Numbered from the stretch's first letter, positions 24,306 to 36,361 are shown. The stretch is 64,000 nt of DNA from Polyodon spathula (GCF_017654505.1 NC_054552.1:34420097-34484096), one strand, 5' to 3'. Program-made: numbers and translations. The notes: generated by a model from the sequence alone, not told the origin.

Positions 24306-25682
24306 TCAATTACTGTTTATTGACTAAAAGATTAAACACTGAGAAATAAAAACAACAACTCAAATTATCTTTTAGGAATACAATAGGGGGAAAAAACTGT
24401 ACGGTTTAATTAGTTTAATTAACTACTTTTTCAGATGACTATACAGTATGGTAGTCATTGCCATAATTATAGCACCGGTAGCCTAATTTTTTTAATTTTT
24501 TTTTTTGTATTATAGTATTGTATATTGAAATTCTGCATTAATCCTTCATAACGCGTTTTATACATAAAATGTATTTGATTTATTGAAAGTAACAGACACA
24601 CACGCGCACGAATTCGTGTACCTTATTAATATTTGCACCGTATGACAGTTCCTTAATAAAACTGTATTCTGCAATGTCAATACCATTATAATCAAAATAA
24701 TAACGTAATAAAAAAATCTATACAAATATCTGACAAAGAATAAACAATCAAATGCCCGAATTTTCTTTCTAAAAATATTGTACAAAATTCAATATGATAA
24801 TGCTGCATGGAATATATATATACATGTGTTTCATGCAGAGTCACATTTAGAAAGACAAGCAGTCCGGTCTCTTGGTTTCTAATTGTTTTAGGGACTGTCT
24901 CTGATTTTATTAACTCTGCTCCCAAAAGATCTGGTGTCTCTGTGCTGTCCTGTACACTGTATCCGCGTTCACTTACAGCATAGCCAGACTCCTGTAATTT
25001 TGCATCCATACAAGATCCATTTCCTTCGCGTTACACTGTTATTAAAAATGAAGTGTGGCCATTTTAATGTTTAGTAAAAATTTATCTAAAATATAAAAAT
25101 ATATATTACAAAAAATCGTGTTGTGCCCTGATATTAATGAATTGATCATATATCTGTGAGCATTCATGTCGGTACACAAAGTATCCTTTCCCCATCCTAA
25201 TGTAGGTCTGGGAAATGAAGATATTTCAATAGAGAGGCACTGGACTTTGGGCTTGTGAGCCAAGGGGCCTCTAGTGGTGTAGAGGAGAGATGCATTCAGC
25301 TCCAGTAAAGACCATGCTGGGTGACAGGGCTCAGAAGAGTAACACAGACTGAGGCATACTGGGGGAATCCACAGCAAAGGGGAGTGAAGACTACAACAAC
25401 ATTGCTGTAGAAGAAGACCTGAAACGATTCAAAATCACTGTGCACATTTACCATGGGACACATTTTGATTTATAATTCTTCCTTTTTTCCTCTAAAAGAA
25501 GCGTGTGTGTCTGCCTGAGGAGCCTTCAGCTTCACTCGCACTGCCAGAGAGTAACCCCGCTAACTGGGGGAGGAGTGGTGACCCTGCTGCTCCCTCTGCC
25601 ATTGCCTGTGCTGCAGCCGGGCTGATCAACTAGAATAATCCAACACCCTTCTTACTCCTGTCCTACAACTACAACTACAATT
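24305..25682. other. AT-rich unique sequence
   Basis: No gene is recognised. Minus-strand frames at 24558-25009 and 25042-25377 have no known domain. At 25264-25274 gcctctagtgg is a partial CTCF-like core, too weak to call. Confidence 0.45.
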
Positions 25683-25723
25683 ATACATGCATCGATAAAT
25701 GACTCATTCATTGATGCATGTAT
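25683..25723. other. Near-palindrome centred on an AP-1 consensus
   Basis: atacatgcatc (25683-25693) is the exact reverse complement of gatgcatgtat (25713-25723), and the inner bases also pair apart from a few mismatches. The centre is tgactca (25700-25706), the consensus AP-1 (Fos/Jun) site. The flanking atgcat words resemble octamer/POU half-sites. Confidence 0.7.
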
Positions 25724-26339
25724 TCATATAAAAATGATTGGTTTTGTAATCAGGAGTTTTGCATTCTGTGTATCTCATTGTGTAAAGCATTATAAAAGTT
25801 TAAATTACACAGAGGTTTAGAGGAAAGGAGCTCCTGGTTTGCTATGTTTATAATCTCGCTGTATCAGTTGACCTACGGCAGTGCTGTGGAATGTTGTAAT
25901 TATTTTCTCAGGAAGACAAGCCAGTTCTGCACTGGTTCTCCAGTTTACCTCCTGTACTGTAAGCAAGGACCGGGGATGATGCTGAAATCTTCCACACGAC
26001 CACTGCTGGGGCGCCCTGCTCACGATTCACTTCTGTCAGACACCCTGCTCTTCATCCTGCGCTAATAAAGCACAAACGATATCTGGTTAAAGGTGACAGG
26101 CAGTTTGAAAGCTGTGCTGGGTGTTTGAAGCGATAGCAGTGACAGAGGTAATGGAGAGCAGAGAAAGAGGGACAGTTGATATGCTTTCTCTTTCCAAAGG
26201 GAAATGTGACCCAGCGTAGCTATTAGAGATGAAGGGTAGGGAAGCTGGGCTTGTTAAACCCTTGAATCTCGTAACCTAACAGGGAGGAATCTCCAGCGCA
26301 CTTTCATTCCCTCGGTAGTCTGGAGATGCATGCTATGAG
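25724..26339. other. Unique non-coding sequence
   Basis: Frames at 25817-26065 on both strands are short and without a domain. No repeat or gene is recognised. Confidence 0.45.
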
Positions 26340-26830
26340 AACTTACATTAGATCAGCTTTAATCACTCATAGTCTTTAAATCCTGTTTATCTTATTTCTC
26401 TTATTTCTTCAGTCATTGCATAAGACTTTATCTCCAGCCTTGCCAATGGCGATCCTTAATCTTGACCTGAAATGACCCATTAACTTTCTATGTATTCTAA
26501 TAGGGTATTATTGGAATAGAAGGCTAATGGTAATACAACAGCAAGAAAAAACGACTTCCCCTTTAAGAATAACATTGAAAAACAACCAAATAGGGCCACC
26601 AGGTGGCTAGACACTAATTGGCAGGGATTCTAGTTTTCCATAATAAAAATAAATACATTTTCAAATAACAATATTTCGCCCTGCCCCAAGTGTCAAACAA
26701 AAAATTCGACAGTGTAGAAAATCAGTGTTTTTCCTTGTTATTCTGCAGCAAACAAATTCCTAGGATCCCTGCTAATTAGGAATTCCATTGGCATCAAGGG
26801 AGAAAAGCCAAACAACACCCTAAAGGGGAA
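26340..26830. promoter_or_regulatory. Candidate conserved non-coding element around a CTCF-like site
   Basis: Repeat-free sequence with agctttaatcactcatag, tcttgacctgaaatgaccc, ggctagacactaattggc and ccctgctaattaggaatt. It surrounds the palindromic CTCF-like motif at 26593-26610. The many TAAT/ATTA cores and the absence of a frame suggest an enhancer or boundary element. Inference only. Confidence 0.33.
26593..26610. promoter_or_regulatory. CTCF-like motif (palindromic ccaccaggtggc)
   Basis: gggccaccaggtggctag agrees with the CTCF core ggccaccagRKggc and is nearly palindromic, so orientation is ambiguous. It also contains a CAGGTG E-box, so a Snail/ZEB or bHLH site is the alternative reading. 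Confidence 0.45.
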
Positions 26831-27688
26831 GTAGTTTTAGCCACAATATCTGAACTGTTTGTGCGTCTGTATTAAAACTGCAGCCGATGACCAGACAATA
26901 TGCAGTGTGGTGATCTTGAAATTTGTATGGCGTCCAAAAGCAGTTGGAAGACCCTTGGCCTTGGTCATTCAGACCCGTCCACTGAAATACTTTTACACAC
27001 TGCCCAGTCATCCTTTATACTCGGCTCATTCGAAAGCTCCCAGTCTCTGATCTGGTTTACAGAGAATTATAGGCTGGAATGAATATTTTACAGCTGGAGA
27101 CTGAAAATGAAACCTTCCATAAAGAGATTGCCTGCAGTGCGCTCTACACTGAGCAGCGATCGGAGGTCTCTTGCTGTGCAATGCACACTCCGACCACACA
27201 ATTCAATATGTATTAATACCTCTTTGGATGATTACTGTATGCTGTTGCAGTTGGCTGGAGTTGCAAAGCTGTTCTGGTGTGATGCCTTTTTCTTTCTTTT
27301 TGTTTAGTGTGTTTAAAAGGATCTGTACCTGTTTGTGCAGCCATCACATTCACAGAGGGGATTGCTGACCCATTAATAATGTGTTTCATCACCTTTCCCA
27401 GGCAGGTAAGCCCCACGGTCAGCAGCTCAGGAGCCCCAAAGCACGGCACTCTGGGTTTTATTGGTTGACTTAACCAGAGTGCATGCTGGGAACGGGTGGC
27501 TCTGTGATGAACGCTGGTGGATTGATTCTTAAAAGGGCATTGCCACTGGAAACCAAATCATATGGGTCAGCTTTCAATGATGAACACAAAAAAGGGTCTA
27601 TACACTGATACTGGATACTCTTGAAAACACAGTTACATGTCTGTTAGTTTTTCTCTGTTGATATTCATGCAAAAAATGTCCACTTTAA
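26831..27688. other. Unique non-coding sequence
   Basis: Several short frames (60 to 78 codons) overlap in conflicting phases. No gene or mobile element is recognised. Confidence 0.45.
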
Positions 27689-27795
27689 CTGTGTATAATA
27701 ACATTGTAATTACATGTAAGTGCACATGTATTTACTAAGTAACTACTATGTAAATACACAGTAATTAGAGACTCTTAATGTAAAGTGTTACCACA
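27689..27795. mobile_element. Partial TTACAT-type inverted-repeat element
   Basis: The segment from tgtgtataataacattgta to cttaatgtaaagtgttacc matches the right half of the full element at 38348-38523, including taactactatgtaaatacac and the terminal gagactcttaatgtaaagt. The left half is missing or decayed. This is a non-autonomous DNA-transposon-like (MITE-like) family with no coding capacity. Confidence 0.7.
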
Positions 27796-28268
27796 AATAT
27801 ATATCTAAAATATAGAGTTAATTTTAAATACTGGAGAAAATAAAATCTAGATAAGTCGGGTTACACATGCCTGAGCTCTAAGAAAGAAATGGGTTGCAAC
27901 CCAACATTCGGAGTTCCACACTCAATAACCTTGCCACTGAAAGTCCATGCAAACCACTGGCAGTCTGTTTCAGGTGTGCAGTGCTGTGCATAGCCATCAG
28001 AAGCAGGAGCCACACGTGATCTGCAAACTGACAGATCATGTTTAAGTGCCAGAACTAGTCAGGGAGGATAACACTGTATTCTTTACCGATACGTTTGGTC
28101 TGGTGAATGGTTGTATACCATGACTCACGATTTCACAGCACGCTTCTTTGCTGGTCCAGTACTTTCTGTAGTGGGTCTCTCAAGCTCTACCTGAAGGCAT
28201 AGCGGCAGTGCTGGAGATTAGGACATTCGGCTATCAAACACAGCTAGTCATGAAGCCACTAGTCTGGC
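27796..28268. other. Unique non-coding sequence
   Basis: Complex sequence with no defensible frame, repeat or RNA gene. Confidence 0.45.
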
Positions 28269-28560
28269 GATGACCTTTGCAGAGATCCATATCCATTTTC
28301 AAAAGGAGATGACTGGCAGCTTTCTCTTCTTTTTGGTGGAATGGAGATATTGAGTGTTTGAAGTGTTAACGCCGACATGAAGCCTGGAGGGTAATTCCAG
28401 ACAGGCTGCCTGCCTCACACACAATGGTATGAGCCTCATATCTTCTCTCGCTGAGGCCTCTGACCTGGCTTGGTTGTCAAGGTTGTGGTATCATGGAGCC
28501 CTCAGAGGCAACGTCTGCTTTTATCAGATCAAGAATATCTTCCTGTTAGCTCCCAATTCA
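28269..28560. promoter_or_regulatory. Candidate element, possible local duplicate (copy 1)
   Basis: It carries gatgacctttg at 28269-28279 and tcagaggcaacgtctgctt... atcagatcaagaatatctt at about 28502-28541. The same two anchors recur at 29409 and 29645 in the same order, with offsets of 1140 and 1143 bp. The second anchor is about 72% identical over 43 bp; the sequence between anchors does not align clearly. It may be an anciently duplicated regulatory element. Confidence 0.35.
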
Positions 28561-29408
28561 TAGAACAGCACTGCGCTGCACATTTAAAGACGGCACATTT
28601 TAAAGGATGTAGAATTGCATACAAGCATTTGAAGGTGGCACGACTGGCTAATTATATATTTAAGGGGCCTTGAGGCTGTTGACCAGCCCTTTACACACAT
28701 TAATGATGATTCACTCCAATTTCCCTTCTTTTAATTCAAAAGGTAATAAACGGATGTGCATTTCCAGAGGGATTGTCCCTGGATCCTGTTCTAACGAGTT
28801 AAGGCATGGATGAGGGCTCTGGTTAGGTATAGACCCTTTAAACTCTGAAGGTGAATACATTTAGAAATCATGCAGTGTGTGGCCACTTAATTAGGAACTT
28901 ATTCAGAAAACACAGGTGTGCAGCCAATGAGCTCTTTCAATCGAGTGGTTTTATACTTGCATGAAGAATACCAACCGCCTACGAACAGCTTCACAGTTAA
29001 ACCTATTCTAAAGTGTATGAGGTACTGCTTTTTTTTTTTTTAAGTTGCTTTCCAAGGTGTATCTCTGAATCCTGTGGATCTGAGATCAATAACAGGTTAA
29101 CAGAAAGTGGTCAGTGGCTGAATAGTCATAAGAAAGCTAGGACAGAAGAGGATTCTCTGGGCCCCTCTTTGATCCGTACCACTAGGTTAGACTGAGAGGG
29201 AAGGGAGGGGAGAGATAGCGCCTCCATTAGACAGCACCCTGTTCTTTATAGCCAAGCAGCCCCAGTGAACAGTGCATTATGTTCATTACACCCCTTTCCT
29301 GAAGACAACAATAGAGTCATTGAGGCCTGATTGCAGGACTGCATGTGGATTCTCCATTGACACTCAGACCAGTTCAGCAAACTATTGTGTTTGTCTGTTG
29401 CTGACGAT
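28561..29408. other. Unique sequence between the putative duplicates
   Basis: Includes repeat-free sequence such as cattaatgatgattcactcc near 28700 that may be regulatory. A T-run lies at 29029-29041. No gene is recognised. Confidence 0.4.
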
Positions 29409-29700
29409 GATGACCTTTGAAGATCAGTATATATTGTTAAGAAGATGATACCTTAAGTGCAATTACTCCATATAGATGTCAGTTGCCTAATCCAGTAATG
29501 CTGATTGAACGAGTTCACATACTGCAGCCCTTCATACAGATCAGAAAAGGCATGGCTAGCAGCTTGCTGTTTGGTTTTGTTTTTTTGCCGTCTGTTTGCT
29601 ACTTGACCCTGTGCAGTTTCCAGGGCTGCTGCACCAAGGGGGTCTTCAAAGGCAGTGTCTGCTTGCATTAGATCAGGACGATCTTGGAACTGGCTTAGAG
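29409..29700. promoter_or_regulatory. Candidate element, possible local duplicate (copy 2)
   Basis: It carries gatgacctttg at 29409-29419 and tcaaaggcagtgtctgctt... attagatcaggacgatctt at about 29645-29684, colinear with the same anchors at 28269 and 28502. See copy 1 for the limits of the match. Confidence 0.35.
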
Positions 29701-29937
29701 ATCATAGCATGTTGAAATCAGGGACGAGGTGACCCTCTCCTCCAGGCTTGATCAGATCTCAGCCAGTCAAACCCTATAGGGCCAAGCCTCCTGCCAGCCT
29801 TGCTCTCTGTAATTGCAGGGATGAAAGAAAAGATGCCAGTTGAGCATTGGGACTAATGTGACATGCTGCGAGGCTCAGCTGTATTACAGCAGACACAAGG
29901 AAGGGGCCATCCATGGCATCAAAAGCCCATAAATACC
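29701..29937. other. Unique non-coding sequence
   Basis: No gene or repeat is recognised in this short spacer. Confidence 0.45.
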
Positions 29938-30000
29938 TCCAATGTTTGTTTTCAAACACTGTCCCTTGACAACGGTATGTTAAACATACCGAAACATTGG
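29938..30000 (+). other. Nested inverted repeat with a stem-cGAAAC motif
   Basis: The outer arms ccaatgttt (about 29939-29947) and aaacattgg enclose an inner perfect hairpin cggtatgt-taa-acataccg. The order ttgacaa, stem, gaaac resembles a degenerate hammerhead ribozyme core (CUGANGA, stem II, GAAA), as found near the ends of some retroelements, but two core positions differ. It may be just a decayed repeat end. Confidence 0.35.
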
Positions 30001-30022
30001 GAAGTTGGCTCTTTGAGCAAAA

Positions 30023-30025
30023 TTA

Positions 30026-30056
<31 letters not shown>

Positions 30057-30086
30057 GCATGCCTGCATGTCTGTGTGTGTGTGTTT
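30023..30086. repeat. Compound TG/TA microsatellite
   Basis: (TA)n of about 20 bp preceded by tatgtgtg and followed by gcatgcctgcatg and (TG)n. It directly follows the nested inverted repeat. Confidence 0.9.
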
Positions 30087-30511
<425 letters not shown>

Positions 30512-31755
30512 AAGCCATGTATGTGTTAGGTTTAGAAGACTTTTAAATAGAAAGGAAGCTTGCATTCTAAATAGTGTACTTTCATCTAACAGTCTGGCCT
30601 TGCTCAGAAGCCCAGTGATCCCATTCGGTTCTCTATAATAGAATGCTGCTGATTCTCTGTTGCACAGTTATTGCTGTTAAAAGAAGTCCTTCTGTGTAGA
30701 CTGACAATAGCATATCACTGCAGGCGACTTCATTCTCTGTTCTCCAAAAAGAGGAGAGAGAGAGAGAAAACTGTTTAATTCATAAAGCTTTGATGTGCAG
30801 ATGTACTGTGACCCCCCGTTTAAGAACTTCAAAGAGAGAAATTAACTGCCAGAAAACATAATCCAACCTAATTTCAAAACCTGATGAGGAACACAGAGCA
30901 GAGAAGAAAAAGAAGAAATTGTCTTCTCAAGCTGTTCACACAATATAAAGACCTGTCAGAGGTGAGCGATCCAGAGCAGCATGATCATTACCTTGGAGAA
31001 AATCCACACACAAACAATGAAACCAATACATATTTACAATTGGGGAGGATCTGTGAGGAAGTTGAGGTACTTAAAGGACTTCAATGAATGGCTGTATCTG
31101 ATGTCTGTCCCATGCTAATTGCATTCATTTTAAGATTGATTTTTTTAAGAGGATGCTCCACCTTAATGTCAATGGGGTTATAGCTAAGGAAATACTTCCA
31201 CCCATCTTACCTGCAGTGCACCTTCAGCCCATACAATGAGATAAAATCACATGTTATCATAGCAAACCTTTTAAACTGGGTTACAGAAAATAACATTTTC
31301 CCAATAAAACCTTTGCATATGGACCTGGGTGCATGCAGGGACTATGATTCCATCACGTATTTAACTTCATTGGTATCAGTACAGACCTGCCCTGTGCCCA
31401 CCTGGGCTCTGATACAGGGATGTCTCAGGGAAGCTGATTTTCATTTCATTCTGCTTTGGTTCTTTGTGCCCTTTCTGGAATGCTGCTGAAGGGTAAGAGC
31501 TTCCGGGAGGGAGGTCAGGCTGACAGTCACAAGCATTTCAATTCACAGCGCATCTTCTTTTTGGTTAATTGCCGTGTTGTTGAGCTCAGATGGCAGCTGG
31601 ATACAAAGCCAGCATCTTCAGTTTGAGCCTCAGTCAGATCCCATGTTTCTATCCTGCTGTATGTGGAACAGATTGCAACCCAGAATAGGAAACGAACCAA
31701 ATTATAGTTTCCAGTGTTTTATGAAGTAATAGAATACAACTTGGACCATATACAG
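30512..31755. other. Unique non-coding sequence
   Basis: Frames are 67 codons or shorter and lack domains. No repeat of note apart from a gagagagaga run near 30752-30766. Confidence 0.45.
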
Positions 31756-31796
<41 letters not shown>

Positions 31797-31811
31797 CTCT
31801 CTCTCTCTCTA

Positions 31812-31846
<35 letters not shown>

Positions 31847-31855
31847 TATCTATAT

Positions 31856-31904
<49 letters not shown>

Positions 31905-31905
31905 A
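31756..31905. repeat. Strand-switching (TATC)n(TC)n / (GATA)n(GA)n / (TA)n array
   Basis: A TATC tetranucleotide array passes into TC dinucleotides, then after a few bases (taa) the complementary GATA and GA repeats appear, followed by (TA)n. An array that switches to its own complement implies a local inversion or fold-back event. It can form extended hairpins. Confidence 0.93.
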
Positions 31906-32483
31906 ATTTTTTTTTTTTCAAAATTGCATTCATCTTATGTAGTTTAATGATTTTTTCAACACCAAAAGTTATAAAGTATGGTCCATCATGATACTTAAAA
32001 AACTAAAACCTGGAGTTTAAACATGCAGTAACCATGTTTTAGTAAACATGAAAACTAGAGGAAAATATACTTGAACTTTGACCCATTTGACTCCTTGAGA
32101 CCATCGCTTTCAATTCAAACACAACATGTCTCATTGTCAATTACTCGACAACACCCACAATACAAAAATGTTCATTAATGAGCAACAAAATGAGGTACAA
32201 AAAAATGGTAAAAAAAGGTAAAAAAATGATGTGAAGCTGGTACATTCGTATCTCAGAGAAACTGGAGAGGAACGGGAAATTGAAAGAAGGTAAAGGCAAT
32301 CATCCAAAAAAAGCTGAAGTTTAACGGATAACGACATAGAACGTCTCTACAGCACTGACACACGATGCTTAAAAAAACCCAGCTGTACTGCTGAACCTCA
32401 TCTTCTTTATTATTAGCATCACAAGGGTATCCATGTATTCCAAAAAATAATAGATGGGCCTCGTCAGTGAGTTACAGGAACAC
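31906..32483. other. AT-rich unique sequence with a catg-rich repeat remnant
   Basis: The part at 32020-32055 (catgcagtaaccatgtttta and following) resembles the catg-rich stretch at 40080-40180 and may be an old interspersed repeat. No gene is recognised. Confidence 0.35.
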
Positions 32484-32566
32484 AATTCCATCTCAGGTTT
32501 CTGTGACAGTTTATAAACTCGACCTTCAGTCTAGTAATTTATGACGTCACAGAAACCCTAGATGGA

Positions 32567-32569
<3 letters not shown>
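32484..32569. mobile_element. 24-bp inverted repeat, possible MITE or foldback element
   Basis: aattccatctcaggtttctg (start of the left arm, 32484-32507) pairs with gtcacagaaaccctagatgg (start of the right arm, 32546-32569), with only two mismatches over 24 bp. The 38-nt centre contains gtttataaac, itself a palindrome. A (TA)n array follows at once. It is likely a tiny foldback or MITE element, or an ancient palindromic repeat. Confidence 0.6.
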
Positions 32570-32635
<66 letters not shown>

Positions 32636-32647
32636 ATATATATATCA
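32570..32647. repeat. (TA)n microsatellite
   Basis: About 60 bp of perfect TA, then cac and a second short TA run. It abuts the inverted repeat at 32484-32569. Confidence 0.95.
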
Positions 32648-33781
32648 ACAAGCATGAGGTTATCGGAATGCATCTCCGGCATCATCTTGTTTTAGGTAAA
32701 CTCTTGAAAGCATATATTTTTGAAAAATAACTTAACTTGCTGTCAATACTGTTTGACCCCTGAAATGGCGACACCTCGGAAAATTATACAGGGAAAGAAA
32801 AAAAAGAAAGAAAGAACATGCTCTTTTTAAATGCTGCTGCAACACCTCCTGAGTCTTTAAAAATAGCTCTTTCAATCTCGAGCAGCATCGCTCTGTAAGT
32901 GTTACCCTCGCTGCTACCTTCAAAAGTCAATAAGCAAGCAATTACTATCAGGAAAATACTATCATCACAGGCCTGACCTCCCACTCCCCCTATATTTCAG
33001 TGCCACCCTATCACAGTTCACTTCCAATGTGGCAGCCTCCCCTGTCCTAGACAATCTCTACCTGCCCAGCCCCGATGCATTGCACCGCAGCCATTAACAG
33101 CCATTACTGGTCAGGGCCACTTTCCGGTCAGAAATCTTTCTAGTGTAATCATCCCCATGGGCTGTGAGTTCACCCCTGAGTCTCTCAGCTCTGTGTACTT
33201 TTTTTCTAAGCCATTTCATCCTTGGCTTGCGCACCTTCACTCTGCACATGCTGGATGTGACAAAACGGAAGTTCATCCACGGTCAATGGTAAATAATTCT
33301 CTGACCAGCTATTAAGTTGCTCATATTTTATTTATTTTTTGGCTCTGTGATGAATGATGAATATGTACAGGTAGGCAGCTGCCACAACTTGCCATTTTAA
33401 GGTGAACTGAGGATGTTCACATTTAATAGAAGTAAAAAAGAATGAGGGATTTGTTTCTCTACAAAGTGAGAGCAGTGGGAGAAATGATCAGGGCAAGAAA
33501 GGGGTTGCTGTTTGCTTTGCTGTTGGGAGAGGGCATCAGTCAAATGGCTCAAAGGTTTGGAGTATAGAGGACCCTTGGGTTAGTCTTGTTGTTTAGGTCT
33601 CCTGTGGGAGCTAGCTTTACCTTAACGTAAGATTCTCCTGGTCTTCATGGAGGCTTAGATCTAACATTGTATTGATCTAACATTGAGATGCCAAGGTCAC
33701 AGGATATTGTTCATCAATACTGTAGGTCTAGCGGCTATCAGCAGTATTGCCAGGGGTTCAAAGCTCATCTACAGTATTGTA

Positions 33782-33782
<1 letters not shown>
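32648..33782. other. Unique non-coding sequence
   Basis: Contains a small duplication gatctaacattg at 33657 and 33674. Minus-strand frames of 60 to 66 codons have no domain. Confidence 0.45.

Positions 33783-33843
<61 letters not shown>
33783..33843. repeat. (AC)n microsatellite, about 30 units
   Basis: Perfect CA dinucleotide array bounded by attgtac and cctagcaac. Confidence 0.97.
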
Positions 33844-33846
<3 letters not shown>

Positions 33847-34469
33847 AGCAACATCATATTGCATTAAGCAGTTGTTGAGAAATAAAAAGCCTCCTTCTCA
33901 TCTGTCAGGTGACTCGGTATTGATAGTGATTGATAGTGACGTGGCTGATCACCTCGTCAGTGCATCCCTTCCCCTGAGTGGCCCCATGGGGAGAGGAGGC
34001 GCTGAGTGAAGTGCTTCCAACCCTGCTCTGATCACAACAGCTCCCTTGCTCAGGCCCAGCCCCTGCCACTCACCGCTCTCCTTCTGAAGCTTGTCAAGAA
34101 GCTTCAAGCTCAATGAGCTTAGGCAGGCCTAAGGGCCATCTGTTCTTTTCTACAGAGGAAAGAGAGTCCCTGCTGGCTCAAAACCCCACTTTCTGTCCCT
34201 GTTTTCCACCGATAAAAAACCTAGCAGTCTAACTAAGGGTCTATGATTACATTGTGGTTGCACTGTGCAGGGTGTCACATAGTAATGACATTGTAAATAA
34301 AGGTCAGCATGCATAGTTGCAGAGTTATTAAAAGGATGATAATCAAACATGTCGTTTCACACAGCCATCGATGTAATTACATTGCTATTACAGTGTAATG
34401 ACTGTTATTAATACATAGCAATTGTGTAATTGAAAGACATTTCACAAATAGGTAACATCAACCTTTAAA
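33844..34469. other. Unique sequence with a possible TTACAT-element relic
   Basis: 34361-34430 has gatgtaattacattgctatt and similar words that recall the TTACAT-type family, but too diverged to be sure. Near 34088 gaagcttgtcaagaagcttc makes a small palindrome. Confidence 0.35.
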
Positions 34470-34532
34470 TATATAGATATAGATATAGATATAGATATAT
34501 AGATATAGATATAGATTTAGATTATAGATATC
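34470..34532. repeat. (ATAGAT)n hexanucleotide microsatellite
   Basis: Repeats of atagat/atatagat with minor interruptions. Confidence 0.9.
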
Positions 34533-34638
34533 TCAGTCGAAAACACAGGTTGATCCTTCTGAACCAATAAAGTATTGTTGTAGTGCTTTAGCCAAAAGGA
34601 GAATTCTGCTCCGATTAGAAGATTTCCTCTTAACCCTT

Positions 34639-34721
34639 CAGGACCAAGTGTTTTTCAGTGGGATGCTCCCCCAGGACAAAATGTTTTTCAGTGGGATGCT
34701 CCCCCAGGATCAAGTGTTTTT
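34639..34721. repeat. 33-bp tandem repeat, 2.5 copies
   Basis: A unit beginning caggaccaagtgtttttcag repeats at 34639, 34672 and (partly) 34705. The period is a multiple of three, so a frame across it reads an 11-residue repeat (MFFSGMLPQD), which is coincidental. Confidence 0.9.
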
Positions 34722-36361
34722 GGCTGTAGTCGACTCTCTTCCTATAAAAATTCACAAAAAAAAAACAAAACTGTTTTTATCAGTAGCATCTTGCAATCTG
34801 TGTCCTTTTATTCAGAACACTGTTTTTCCAACACTTTATAAAATGTTTGGGCAAATTACAAGACATTGTTTCACCTGTGTGATTGCAATGGCATAATACT
34901 GATTTACTCTCAGGGTCTTTATAAGCAATAATGGACACTACTCTTGATTATTTTCTCAAAAGAAATATTTATATATAAAATAACAGTTCTTCATTCCATT
35001 ATTATCGGTAATAAAGAAAAAAAACGTACCTGATAAATTTAGCTATGAAATAGATCTGCTTATATCCACTCGTTTCTTGATTTTTATACACGTTGTAAAA
35101 ACATATATATTAAAACACATGGTACATCAGATTTACAGTGCTTTCTCATTTTTAGCTTAGCTGTAAACAAGTTATTGTGTTATGTTTTGTTTCTGCAAGC
35201 TTCTGAAAATGTCTCCACCCTTTAAAAACGAAATGCCCGCAGTGAATTCAATCCCTCCCCTATCCACTCATGTTTACCCGATCACAGGCCCAGAATGACA
35301 CTTCAGTATGGTCCTGTTTCACCATCACGGTCTTTAGGGTTAAATCAACCTGCTGAAGCAGCTATGAGATTTAGCTGCCAAAAAAGGACCAGCAGACTGA
35401 GGCAAATGAAAGTTCCAGAATTATTCAGACCATCAAAACCTTAGATGGATGCAGCAATGAGTGTTTTAAATTGTTGCAGTTAAGAAAATTAAAACAGTGA
35501 CCTTGTTCTTGAGTGTTCTTCTATTTCATCTTTGTCATTGAGCAGCTAAGAATGTTTATTTTATCCATTTTAATTGCACATTATTACAAAGCCTTAATGG
35601 CAAGTACCAAAGTATAGAAACATTTTACTGAATTTTTGGAGTTTAATGATTCCTAAAGTTCTGTAATGTGTCCAAGTTGCACTGAATTGTATTCTTTGAA
35701 TATTGGAGTTTGGTATATGGGACGTTTAATTACAATATTTCATTACCTTAACCAACACAACAGGTGTTAAAGTTTTCCTGAACTGCATTCATTTAATGAT
35801 TTGCAAAGCTATGTAATTTTGTATGCTTAATGTGATAAAATAGGTTATTAGCATTATATCATCAGTAGGTACTTGTGCACTAAGCTCTTGTGTGTGTGTG
35901 TGTTAACTTTATTCTATACATTATTAAAGGTACAGTAATCGTTGTTAATACCTGTTCGATTATCCAGGCAAATTGATTATGAGAACTAGTATGGGTCCCA
36001 ATTAGTTTGGATAATTGAAGCTCTGCTGTACATAGTTTTATTTTGTATTGAATGTGCATCACAGTCCCAGTTCAGCTGGCCAGTATGTTTCCCTCACAGC
36101 TGCTCAATCCACCCACTGGTTTTAATAATATCAAGTCTCAGCAGTCCCAGCTTGTTGAGGAGTGCGATTTGCTCTGTGTCTGGAGTTCCAACAGGTTTGC
36201 AGGGAGTAAATAAATAAATAAGATCATAAAACAACCAGTAACACCACCCACTGTCAACACACACAGCAGCTTAACAGCCCACGGAGCTCTGACAGTCTGC
36301 ACAGCTGTACATTTTACGCTGTGTGAAGCCCAGTAATTAGAGAGTTTTAAAGGAAAAAAGG

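Noticed and set aside
34648..34896. Frame with an 11-residue repeat (MFFSGMLPQD)
   Set aside because: The repeat is a 33-bp DNA duplication that happens to be in frame; downstream sequence is AT-rich without a domain.
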